From assembly GCA_004151065.3 (NCBI GenBank), contig NWUY0300045075.1, forward strand, positions 1 through 16,777: a DNA stretch of 16,777 bases. The letters run 5' to 3'. Both the position numbers and the translations under genes were made by a program. The DNA is from Larix sibirica (taxonomy: Eukaryota; Streptophyta; Pinopsida; Pinales; Pinaceae). The notes under the pieces were generated by a model that worked only from the letters and a program-made list of their open reading frames with translations, was not told the origin of the DNA and did no database searches. Positions 1-8,440 of the stretch are shown here, in pieces (the stretch's first letter is position 1; every line of letters starts with the position of its first letter).

Positions 1-1144
1 CTTCCGTATTTTATTCGTACTAGATTTTTTCATTACGTATTTTTTCCGTATCGAATCGTATTCGTATCCATATTCGTACTCGAATTATGCTACTATGATT
101 GGAAACCATGCCACAATGCAAAGGGATGTACTAGATTGTAGGCTAAGATCTGGATGCGATGAAAATATTAACTTCATGTTGCTATTGTAGACCGAATTTG
201 CAAAGACACCAGTCATATGTGTTGATTGAAAGTATTATTGTTGTTCATAGGTTTCTTGTAAAGGTCTTGTAGATTTAAATGCATTATGCTATATATATAT
301 AGCAATATAGTTTGAACCATCTAGGCTAGTTGAGGACCAAGAAACAATCGCATAAGCTATTTGTATTTAATCATGTGTACGCTCTCATTGTGCATCTTAT
401 GGCAGATTTGAAGATTCACCAACGATATACTCATGGCCAGTAATCTTTTACTTTTACGTTATGGCATTTTCCTCAAGTGAAAAAGTAGTCATATTTGGTT
501 TGTGCTTGGATTTCAAGAAGTGGTAAAAAGGTGTTAAATTCACCACAAATATAAATCTTTGCTTTTAAATTTGTACTGAGGTCAAAAGGTACTTACACTT
601 TCGAATTTAAGGAGCCATAAGATGTATATACGTTTCTTCAGATACTTATAAGGTGGTATAAGTGACAAAGTTGTACTTTTTTGCAAATGTTTGGGAAGGA
701 GTTTGGAAAGAAGGTTAAATACTTTTCCTTATACTTCTAAGGATTTATAAGGTGTTTATTGGGAGTTATAAGCGGTCATATTGCTTAATAAAATTGTATT
801 TTTTTTGTCTTTAAGTCATGGACCTACCTAAAATTGAATAAGGGGTCTTAGGAACATTGTATGACTTGTAGTGGATTTTGTCTTGAATTTTATTTATACA
901 CATAAAGCACTTTCATATGAATTTTTTATGGCAATTTAAAGAACACAAGCACATGACAACAAAATTGGCACAATCATGGGGATAAATCACTTTGGAGTAT
1001 TAAGTGTCTTTTTGCATTGTAAGACGATCATTTTCTAAAGAAATAATTGAATTGTGTACAGTGTAAAACCCACCTGAAATTAAATGAGGGGGTTCATAAG
1101 AGAACTTGTGTCTTCAGGAGTTTTGAACATTTTGCACTTCAATA
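1..1144. other. AT-rich non-coding sequence
   Basis: I see no convincing coding frame. The first 80 bases hold an unusual cluster of CGTAT/CGTAC words. An 18-bp palindrome made of TGCT, five AT steps and AGCA lies at 287-304. If the gag-like ORF starting near 1145 belongs to an LTR element, its 5' LTR and primer-binding site should lie in or upstream of this stretch. I found no good match to the common TGGTATCAGAGC site here. Confidence 0.5.
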
Positions 1145-2250
1145 ATGGAACACATTGAAGAATTAATTAAAAAATTGCTCACACTAATTAGCACTACTCA
1201 AAAATCTTGAATTTATGTGAACAAAGGAACAATTACAAATGTTCTTACTTACTTACATGCAATGAACAAGAAGGTGGATCTACATAAAACACAACCAAAC
1301 TATTGAATGAAAAGTTGAAGTCACTTCAAGGAGAACCCAGGAAACGAGAAAATAAAGTTGCACTTGATGATTGCAAGATAGAATTATTTTCTTTTAATGA
1401 GACTGAAGTTACTACAGCATTAAAGGAAAGCTTGGATGATGATCTTAAACATAAATACAATGAGTTGGATGAATCCACTACAATAACTGCTAATGACATC
1501 AAGGCATTTGAGGATAAGTCAATTAAAATTGTTAGACCTTGGGAAGAATTGGCGTTGAAACAAAATAGATATGGCTTGGGATATGCAAAGGACTGTGATA
1601 ATTTCTTTCATCTTTCTAATTATTGCAGACTGATTACATTTGTCAGTGGAGGTTTCCTAAATGATGTTGATTAGACGAGGGAACATGAGGGTCATGATAA
1701 GAAACATGTACAAAATGTTGTTGTAGTTTGAGATGATCGGGCTAATGATGTAGATGAAGATGCTGATGCAATTGAGGATGATCAAGATGATGATAATGTA
1801 GTTCAAGATGATCAAAATGTTGATGCAGTCAAGGAAGATATTGATGATATTGATCCAGGCATTATGAAATAGTTGGATGATGGTGATCAGTTGAACAAAA
1901 AACTTGTACAGTGCCAACACCGTCAGCGAATTGGCAATGATGAGTCAAGTTGTTTTGATCTTCACGCATGTAGTTTTTGTGGTAAGACAAATCACTTCTC
2001 AGGAAGGTGTCAACATAAGAAGAAGAAACAACAAAAACAAGTACACTTTGGATGGATGAATACTTCTTGTTGGATTTGGAATCCAAATTATTCGAGAGAT
2101 TACATTGGCAAGTTCATTCACATGTTCAAACATGTTTGTGAGGACCAATTTCTACTACATATGGTTATGATTGTTTTTATTGCAGGGCATGATCGGGGCA
2201 CACATGATGTGTCTTTTGAGTTGAAGATCGAGTATTTTGACTCCGCTTAA
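1145..2250 (+). pseudogene. Decayed gag-like ORF of an LTR retroelement, with CCHC zinc knuckles
   Basis: The frame begins with ATG at 1145 (MEHIEELIKK...), is cut by TGA at 1208, and shifts frame near 1296-1305. It then runs in one frame to TAA after 2250, interrupted by TAG 1672, TGA 1729 and TAG 1870. In order it shows a charged helical start, a segment ending RPWEELALKQNRYGLGY, an acidic Asp-rich tract (about 1732-1860) and two zinc-knuckle spacings. The knuckle at 1969-2010 is an intact CX2CX4HX4C. The one at 1912-1953 keeps the spacing, but its second Cys is Arg and its His is Asn. A lysine-rich KKKKQQK stretch follows. A knuckle plus a basic tail is the expected RNA-binding end of a retroelement Gag that packages element RNA. 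I infer a Ty3/gypsy-like origin from the general style only. No protease or reverse transcriptase follows. No ATG opens the long segment, so I read it as a remnant. A decayed cellular CCHC protein is the alternative. Confidence 0.6.
1732..1860 (+). other. Acidic Asp/Glu-rich tract within the gag-like ORF
   Basis: Read in the frame of the gag-like ORF, this stretch is dominated by GAT/GAA codons (DVDEDADAIEDDQDDDN and similar). It lies between the conserved RYGLGY segment and the zinc knuckles. The frame survives here although the ORF carries stops on either side (1729, 1870), which ties the two halves into one ancestral reading frame. Confidence 0.6.
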
Positions 2251-3242
2251 AGACAATGTGGTTACCCCTTTTCACTTTTAGGGGAGGTACGACTGATGAT
2301 TTAGACTTCTCTCCTTTTAGTTGATAGGGAAATATTGATGAGGTTGTCGACTTCAAGTTTCGAAGTCTATACAGTGAATGGAAGATTCCAAATAGGTTGA
2401 TGGATACATAGCATTGATTACAAGTTATTATGATTTATTTAGGATGGTTTGCTTTTGGGATTGATTCTACAGATGGATTATGGATTATGATCTATTAGGG
2501 TTAGTTAATTTGACCTTCATTGTACTTTTGTCGAGAGAGTTCAGCACTTGGCACCTTTTGTTTGACAATGATTTTGATGGATAATGGATGGATGGATGAC
2601 TTGCCACATTTTGGCATTTGATGGATTTTAGTTACTTTGTGACTTTTATAATAGTTCGACATTTTAATCGATAGGATATTTTGGATTTCGGATTTGAGGC
2701 AGTACCAATGATTCACTTAGTTCACTACTCATCGAATTTTATGGATAAAATTTTTGGATCCAATCAACACTTTTTTATGTCCTTTTGTTTTTTGACAATT
2801 TTTAAAATGTTTTTTTTCTGAGAGCATTTTTGTGAAGTTATTTGTTCACTTGATAGCCTTCGGACTTTACAAGGATGATCTTTGGAACTTGTAGAGGATG
2901 GATGATTCTTATACATCTTTGCTTGGTGCATTCTGATTTGTCGGGATTTTTTAGGTTATGGGATGTGTTGGGACTTGAAGCCAATTCAATTCTCATCGGA
3001 GTTTGCTCTCATCATTTTTTGGGTTCACTTCAGTGAACATCTACAAGTTTTCTAGCTCATTTGTTACACAGTGAGTTTCTATAATTGGTATTGGCATCCA
3101 CTTTTGGCGGTTTTTCAATGCAGATCTTCAACGTCACTCATGAGGTTTCAGACCATGGGTTACAAGTTGAAGACTTGAACATGATATCAACTTTTACACT
3201 AGTGCTTTCTGTTGGATGGTACTTTTGTACGGTCTCATGATT
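2251..3242 (+). other. G/T-rich non-coding stretch after the gag-like ORF
   Basis: About 1 kb without a recognisable protease, integrase, reverse transcriptase or RNase H in any frame. The top strand is visibly rich in T and G, with ATGG/GATGG runs near 2577-2598 and several TTTTT runs. Its place between a gag-like ORF and a polypurine tract fits the 3' internal region of a non-autonomous, gag-only LTR element. That reading is inference. Confidence 0.4.
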
Positions 3243-3252
3243 AAGGGGGGGA
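3243..3252 (+). promoter_or_regulatory. Candidate polypurine tract
   Basis: The purine run AAGGGGGGGA follows GGTCTCATGATT. In LTR elements such a run just upstream of the 3' LTR primes plus-strand DNA synthesis. The base after the run starts TTTTTAGC rather than the usual TG, so the LTR edge is unclear. No matching 5' LTR is visible in the window. Confidence 0.35.
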
Positions 3253-3439
3253 TTTTTAGCAACTTAACCCTAATCATAAAGTCTTAATCTCACATTAAAA
3301 ACCTTTTAGTTACTTTACGGTTATAAGGTGGTTGTGAGTAAATATTGTATGAATGTAATATTTATGATATGAAAGGTAAATAGGATATGACATTCTTTCC
3401 GCCATTTGGATTTCTTGGTCTTCATGGTTTTCCTTTTTA

Positions 3440-4162
3440 TCTAATTTCTACCTTTTACCCATTGGATTTGGGATTTGAATCCCTTTTCCAATCTGGGTTT
3501 TTCTTGCTTGTCTTGCAGCATGTATTAGCTCCCTTGTTTGCTGTAAGGGATAGGTAATTTGAGGGTTTAAGGGAACATATATGAACTATATTATCATGTT
3601 CTTCAATGAGTGAGATAATAAAATCATTAAACTTATGCATCTTTCATTTCTTTCCCAAATCTAGTTTTGTAGTATGGAAGGAAGATATGAACGTTGAGTA
3701 TTATGGACCCAATTTTGAGAGAATAAAGAGCATTAGATGCTCCTTGTCCTTGTAAATATCACACGACTTGAGCTACATTACTAATGCTTTAAACTTGGTA
3801 AAAAAGTATTGAGTCACGTCGAAGTTATTTGGGATCAAAGAGATGATCTCATTCTCCAATTGGTGTCCCCACATACTATCTAGCTTCCCAAAAAAACCTT
3901 CTAAGATGGTCCATACTTCATTAAGTTTTGAAGTTGTTTCGACATAAAATCAAAGATATGGGGAGATTGATAAGAAAAACAAACCAAAGGCCCCATCGAT
4001 CTTGTTAAACCACTTGGTATTCTATAATGCATAATTTGGTTTAGATTATGTTCCCATAGTAATCCTATGAAGACACTTACTCCTCAAGATAAGGTTGGTC
4101 TCATATTTTCATTCAAAGTAATTGAATGGAGTAAGAATTACACACTAGAGCCGATCCATCAT
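3440..4162 (-). pseudogene. gag: Ty1/copia gag pseudogene (UBN2/gag-polypeptide type)
   Basis: Read right to left from an ATG at 4162, one frame runs through about 240 codons with no indel. It is stopped seven times: TGA 4111-4109, TAA 4048-4046, TAG 4024-4022, TGA 3952-3950, TAG 3775-3773, TAA 3703-3701 and TGA 3646-3644. The product matches plant copia Gag: ILTPFNYFE near the start, then VWTILEGFFGKLDSM, HQLENEIISLIPNNF, a FFTKFKALV segment and FNDFIISLIEEHD. It ends in a lysine-rich KKNPDWKRDSNPKSNG tail. These are hallmarks of the copia gag polypeptide that forms the virus-like particle. The usual CCHC knuckle and the protease, integrase and RT should follow to the left but are not recognisable, so the element is cut near 3400. 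The frame sits just inside the primer-binding site and LTR at 4236-4835, as expected for a 5' end. The family call is secure; the exact ends are not. Confidence 0.85.
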
Positions 4163-4235
4163 TCTAATATGTTGTGGCTTCTCTTGATGTGTCTTCTTCC
4201 TGCAAAATAAGTATGTTAATAGTAGATTCTAGCTA

Positions 4236-4247
4236 GCTTTGATACCA
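4236..4247 (-). promoter_or_regulatory. Primer-binding site for initiator tRNA-Met
   Basis: On the minus strand the sequence is TGGTATCAAAGC, which differs at one position from TGGTATCAGAGC, the standard plant copia site complementary to the 3' end of initiator tRNA-Met. It directly abuts the inner edge of the LTR (…TTTTACA), with no spacer. It is on the correct side and strand for the gag pseudogene to its left. Confidence 0.85.
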
Positions 4248-4835
4248 TGTAAAATCTTGTGATCACTACAAGAGATCACAAACTAGATCTAGAAACCCAA
4301 TGAATTACAAATACTCTAAGCAAATTCACTAAGGAAAAAGAAAGAGATCATAGAGAGAAAAAAATCTTAGAGCAAATACACATAAATCTTATTCAATAAT
4401 GATACAACAAATAATCATCTTACATATAGCAATTCAAATTACTCAAGGAGGCAATTCAAATGACCTAGTTATACTTAACTTAGAGCTCATATGCCCTTAT
4501 TTATCCATGCAATCTCTCAAAGATGAGTTAACAATCTTATCACTAACCCTGAAAGCTAAGTGGAAGCTTAGTTACCCACAATCAGTGATCTAATCCATGT
4601 ATAAATCATGCATGAGAGGAATATACTCTAAATAGTAAATGAGGGAACTATTTGATCAAAATAATAAAGGAGTGTGCATTATATGTCCTTGATTGGTGGA
4701 GTTAATCTCCCAGAATTAAGTTCCAAGATGTCAAACATGCAAGGTATGCCTACGAAATCAGGGAAAAATCCCTAATTTGAGGAATCCATCCTCACATGCT
4801 ATAAATATCCCTAAAATCATTCTCACATTCCAACA
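4248..4835 (-). mobile_element. 5' LTR of a Ty1/copia element
   Basis: In the element's own direction this 588-bp segment begins TGTTGGAATGTGAG and ends GATTTTACA, giving the canonical TG…CA ends. The primer-binding site follows immediately. The TGTTGGAA start is common in plant copia LTRs. A TATA-like ATAAATAAG lies on the minus strand near 4505-4497, so U3 would span 4835 to about 4500. An 8-bp inverted pair, TTGTGATC (4257-4264) and GATCACAA (4274-4281), lies in U5. The right edge is set only by the TG dinucleotide and family resemblance. The partner 3' LTR is missing, so target duplication cannot be tested; bases 4836-4840 (ATAGC) are the outer flank. Confidence 0.7.
4497..4505 (-). promoter_or_regulatory. 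TATA-like box of the copia LTR
   Basis: The minus-strand sequence GGATAAATAAGGGC resembles TATA elements seen in copia U3 regions. It lies about 330 bases into the LTR, a reasonable place for the U3/R border. No experimental support can be read from the sequence. Confidence 0.35.
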
Positions 4836-4984
4836 ATAGCATATTACTCCCTTGAACCTTGGGATGGAGCACTCCAATGCCTCACTTGGTTAATTTGAGC
4901 CTAAATTGGACTAGTAGGATGATGAGACCAATAGGCTCTAGAGTACTTAGGTGAGACATTAATGCTAATTGAAGGTTAATATGC
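4836..4984. other. Flank of the copia LTR
   Basis: No gene or repeat is recognised. This is the sequence the copia element would have inserted next to, leading into the telomere-like region. Confidence 0.4.
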
Positions 4985-5340
4985 TCTAAAAATTGGTTAG
5001 ATGGGTTAAGGTTTATATGGGTTAGGGATTTGGGTTTACAGGGGATATTATTAACATAGATAATAAGGATTTATGATTGGGATATATAGAATTTCTAGGG
5101 GTTATATGGGATGGGGTTATATCACTTAGTGGGTATAAATGTCAAAAGTAAGGTATTAAATTTACATGCTTAGGGTTTACATGGATTATAAGGGCTATGG
5201 AATAAGTGTAAGACATTAGGGGTTGTAAGGCTTACAAATGTTTTAAAGGCTATAGGACTTTAGAGTTAGAGGAGTTAGGGATAATGATTAGGGGTTAAGG
5301 GTTAGGAATTATAGGGATTAGGGTTAAGGTTTTCAAGGAT
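4985..5340 (+). repeat. Degenerate interstitial telomere-like repeat
   Basis: The stretch is packed with GGGTT/TTAGGG words, for example TGGGTTAGGGATTTGGGTTT, TTAGGGTTTA at 5170-5179 (an exact rotation of plant TTTAGGG) and GGGTTAAGGGTTAGG near 5291. Units are spaced irregularly and broken by ATA-rich inserts, so this is an old, decayed array rather than a working telomere. Confidence 0.55.
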
Positions 5341-5655
5341 TACATATTATAGTTATTATGAACTAAGTGTTACAGAGATGTACTTATAGTTATATCCTTG
5401 TTCTCTCTCTCTCTTTGTCTCAGTTCTATAGATAAAATTTGTCTAAAGGACATTATAAAAATGCATAGTCATCATCATTATATCAGTTATATGGTTAATG
5501 GTTATAGAGGTTATATTTCAAAGTTAACAAAGCTACATAAATCCATTTAGGGCCCCAAAAACACATAGAAAGTTAATGTCCCAAAATTTGACAAAAATCA
5601 AGACAAAAATAAATCCATTTGAGATGTACTAGATACTAATCTCCCCAATATAAAG
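5341..5655. other. AT-rich spacer with a short TC microsatellite
   Basis: A TC run (TTCTCTCTCTCTCT) lies at about 5401-5414. I see nothing else that is structured or coding. Confidence 0.4.
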
Positions 5656-5659
5656 CATC

Positions 5660-5716
5660 AATAAATTAATATGGTACTTATGTAGATCCAATAAATTAAT
5701 ATGGTATGTAGATCCA
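5660..5716 (+). repeat. Short tandem duplication (26-30 bp)
   Basis: AATAAATTAATATGGTA occurs at 5660-5676 and 5690-5706. TGTAGATCCA occurs at 5681-5690 and 5707-5716. The two units differ by a 4-base insertion (CTTA) in the first. Confidence 0.8.
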
Positions 5717-5719
5717 TTT

Positions 5720-6300
5720 TGGATAAAGGAGGAAGGAATCAAAACATCATTGAGTCTATAAGGTCAAGTTACGATGAAATAAGAGCCTTCACACCAAAAA
5801 CAAGATGTAAGAAAACATATGAGAGATAATTTTATGTTTCGAGGCTTAGAATGTCCACAAAGGTCCATGTCCCTTCCTTCATTTTACATTTTATTACTTA
5901 GATCCTCTTTAAGATTTCCCATTTGAAGAAGCTATGCCATCTAAAACTATTAATGCATGGAAATTCTTGATCAAGACCCAACCATCTATAAGAAAAACTA
6001 GTATTGGAAGATAGGATAAATGAAAAAGAGAAGAGGGAATCTATGACAAAGGCTTTCATTGTGGAGGGCATCATAAAAGACCAAAAGGATTTCATTGTAG
6101 AGGGTGAAACAAAAATATATAAAAAATGAATGCAAGAACCCTAATTTGTCATTATAAGTGTACCCATGAGAAAGAAAGGCGTCTTAGCATTTATTTATTT
6201 GATGAAAGCCACTTAAGAGGCATGGTTTTTAAAAACATTACCATATTAATTCTTTATAAGTTTTAAGATTATTCAAAGAAAATAAGGTAAAAAATAAACT
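5720..6300. other. AT-rich non-coding sequence
   Basis: No coding frame is convincing; the minus-strand open frame at 5898-6095 has no recognised domain. A short direct repeat, TTTCATTGTGGAGGG/TTTCATTGTAGAGGG, occurs near 6054 and 6090. Confidence 0.4.
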
Positions 6301-6306
6301 TTAAAC

Positions 6307-6544
6307 TAGCAAACAAACATTATCAATTCCTTAAGCCTTATTGGATTATTTGTGCAATAATAAAAAAAAGATGGACAAGGATAAGGGAACATGGCTAATT
6401 ACTATGGTGCAACACTAACCAACAAACAAATATTATCAATTTCTTCAGCCCTTATTGAATTGTTGGTGCGATAATGAAAAAGGATGGACAAGTGCTACTT
6501 GGATAGGGATAAGGGAATGCGACTAATTACTATGGTGCAACACT
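6307..6544 (+). repeat. Tandem duplication of a ~110-bp unit
   Basis: The first unit (about 6307-6416) and the second (about 6417-6544) share AACAAACA.TATTATCAAT at the start and CTAATTACTATGGTGCAACA at the end, with diverged sequence between. The second unit carries an extra TGCTACTTGGATAG after GATGGACAAG. Confidence 0.8.
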
Positions 6545-6660
6545 ATGGGATGAATTGGAAGTGTCTCCTTTAATGAAACTATTTATAACCTCAAAATCCA
6601 TGATTGACATTACATTGAGCTTGTTGAATACTTTTGAAGCATAATGAGTGAGATATTTCT

Positions 6661-6818
6661 AATAAAAAAGAAAAAACCTTACAAATGAAATATGTGGATA
6701 TGGAACATGATTTCCAATAAAAAAGAAAGAAACCTTACAAATGAAATATGTGAAGATGGAACATGATTTTGAATAAAAAAAGAAAGAAACCTTATAAATG
6801 AAATATGTGAACATGAAA
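6661..6818 (+). repeat. Three tandem copies of a 55-56-bp unit
   Basis: Units start at 6661, 6716 and 6772. Each opens AATAAAAAAG, continues with an A/G run and AACCTTA.AAATGAAATATG, and ends near GGAACATGATTT. The third unit is incomplete and drifts after GAACATGAAATC. Confidence 0.85.
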
Positions 6819-7250
6819 TCAAGGTCTCTATGTGTTTATCTTCCCTCTATATAGAATGTGTGCATTGTGGGTAAAGCATATTGATTTTTAATAACTTAGT
6901 TATTATTATATTATAAATATTTTTTTTATTAACTATGTTTATGGTATAAATATAGAGATTAGATTAGGTGGATTAATAGCTTTGATGATAACATGAGGTA
7001 TGAAGAGAATAATCCAGATTATGTAAGACTCTAAAACTTAAAACATATTTATGACCAATGATATCAACATAACCACACCAATAAAATTTAAATTATAAAA
7101 TTATAATTTCAAATTATGCAAACCTTGCATCCAAGGTAAGGTTATCTTAGTATACATGGAGGCACTCATGAACAAGGAAATAATAAACCATTGATAAATT
7201 TAACATTAAATAATTTCAATTAACATACAANCATGAGATTTTGCAGGTTT
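6819..7250. other. AT-rich non-coding sequence with one ambiguous base
   Basis: No ORF or structured repeat is seen. A long T/A-rich run lies at 6900-6935. An N occurs at 7231, about 30 bases before the palindrome array. Confidence 0.4.
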
Positions 7251-7259
7251 TGTTGACCA

Positions 7260-7414
7260 AAACTCTAGGCCGAGAGTTTGATAAACTCTCGGCCGAGAGT
7301 TTAAGCTCTCATCTAAGAGTTATTTTAAAATATGATGATATCATTAGCCAAAAATCTAGGCCAAGAGTTTGAACTCTCAACCGAGAGTTTTATTAAACTC
7401 TCGGTTGAGAGTTT
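7260..7414. repeat. Array of 20-bp palindromes based on AAACTCTCGGCCGAGAGTTT
   Basis: The unit at 7283-7302 is a perfect 20-bp palindrome. A unit at 7260-7279 differs from it by one base. A worn unit lies at about 7302-7320, one at 7351-7370 (AAAATCTAGGCCAAGAGTTT), and two at 7372-7390 and 7395-7413. These last two are exact 19-base reverse complements separated by TATT, so a strong hairpin is possible. The array looks like two tandem blocks, each opening with CCAAAA(C/A)TCTAGGCC (near 7257 and 7348). Confidence 0.9.
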
Positions 7415-7489
7415 ATGTTGAATTTTTTCATGTGTTCTCTTGCACGCGCTTATTTTCTCCTCAGCTCCTTTATCAAAAAAGTGTTACCC

Positions 7490-7616
7490 AAATTCATGTT
7501 TCTACCCCTTACCAAGTATGAAAAGCGCATCGAAACTATCTATTGCACATACAATCGAAATTCATGTTTCTACCCCTTACCAAGTATGATGCGCTTTTCA
7601 TCTATTGCACATACAA
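7490..7616 (+). repeat. Tandem pair with an internal micro-inversion
   Basis: Copy 1 (7490-7554) and copy 2 (7558-7616) share AAATTCATGTTTCTACCCCT at the start and ATCTATTGCACATACAA at the end. Between these, copy 1 has TGAAAAGCGCATC (7519-7531), while copy 2 has its exact reverse complement GATGCGCTTTTCA (7588-7600) and lacks the following GAAACT-type bases. The open frame 7415-7630 across this repeat has no recognised domain and I do not call it a gene. Confidence 0.9.
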
Positions 7617-7790
7617 CCCTTCCCAACTAACTCCTAGAAGATAATGGGTCCAACCTCCTAAGTTTTCTTTAAGTATTTGTCTTGAATATTGGTTTTCTCC
7701 TTGAGTTGGTGAATGTTAGTTTGACGCTTGGTGGATTGATGTTTCCAAGGAAAAGGGTTAGATTAGAAAAGATATGGTCATGCATGAATC
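7490..7790 (+). repeat. Dispersed repeat, left copy of an inverted pair
   Basis: The reverse complement of 12505-12742 matches this segment over most of its length. Shared words include AACTCCTAGAAGA, AAGTATTTGTCTTGAATATT (7671-7690), GTTGGTGAAT and AAAGGGTTA. I recognise no transposase or terminal structure. The family is unidentified. Confidence 0.8.
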
Positions 7791-8440
7791 ATGAATCTTA
7801 GAAGTATCATTCCCAAATGTTGACGGGTTGAAATGACCAAGGGCCAACAGTAGGGGTTCTCCCTATTAATAAGTCCCAATTAGACCTCAAACCATTTGGA
7901 GTAGGGAACCCATTTGGATTATGGACCAGTAACCATTACTTATTGGGTTTCACTAGTTGCGGCCCAATCCATTGTTTATGGTTTTATAACTGAGAAATTA
8001 AATGCAAGATAATCTAAACTAAATGCAGTTCCTACCCAAACTAATCTATCCTAGCTAGGAGCAAGATTAAAGAGAGCGAGTAGTGAAATAATAATTGATC
8101 ATCCACATTCATAATTCAGATCATTGTTTTAAGAAGCAGATAAACAATTAACGGAATGAAAGCATAAATATTAGAACAATCCTACTATTTATATCATTCT
8201 GATTTCACTACCCACAGAACAAAAATAACATATGAAATAAGAAACAAAGAGTTGTAGGAAGAGTCCATTCAGAAATCTAAAACAATCTTACTCCTTATTC
8301 GCATATGAAAGAGCATGAAGTCAAGGCATTCATCCACATAACATAAGTATTCATATGCAAAAGCTAATCCAAAGCTTCTCCTCATTCATAGTTCAACAAT
8401 AGTACAATGAAAAAGTTCGAGAGCAAAAATCCCTTTCTCC
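7791..8440. other. AT-rich non-coding sequence
   Basis: No coding frame or identifiable element. The composition and words such as GGGTTCTCCC and GCGGCCCAATCC suggest old retroelement sequence, possibly minus-oriented, but I cannot define ends. Confidence 0.35.

Noticed and set aside
643-665. TGGTATAAGTG as a primer-binding site for the plus-strand element
   Set aside because: Only the first six bases match TGGTATCAGAGC before it diverges, and no LTR edge is visible next to it.
1657-1920. 87-codon minus-strand open frame, Ile-rich
   Set aside because: It is the reverse complement of the GAT/GAA-rich acidic tract of the gag-like ORF, which reads as Ile/Leu on the other strand.
4399-4593. 64-codon plus-strand open frame
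   Set aside because: Lies wholly inside the copia LTR, antisense to the element, with no motif.
7260-7414. CRISPR array
   Set aside because: The repeats are palindromes with irregular, partly absent spacers and the context is a plant retroelement graveyard.
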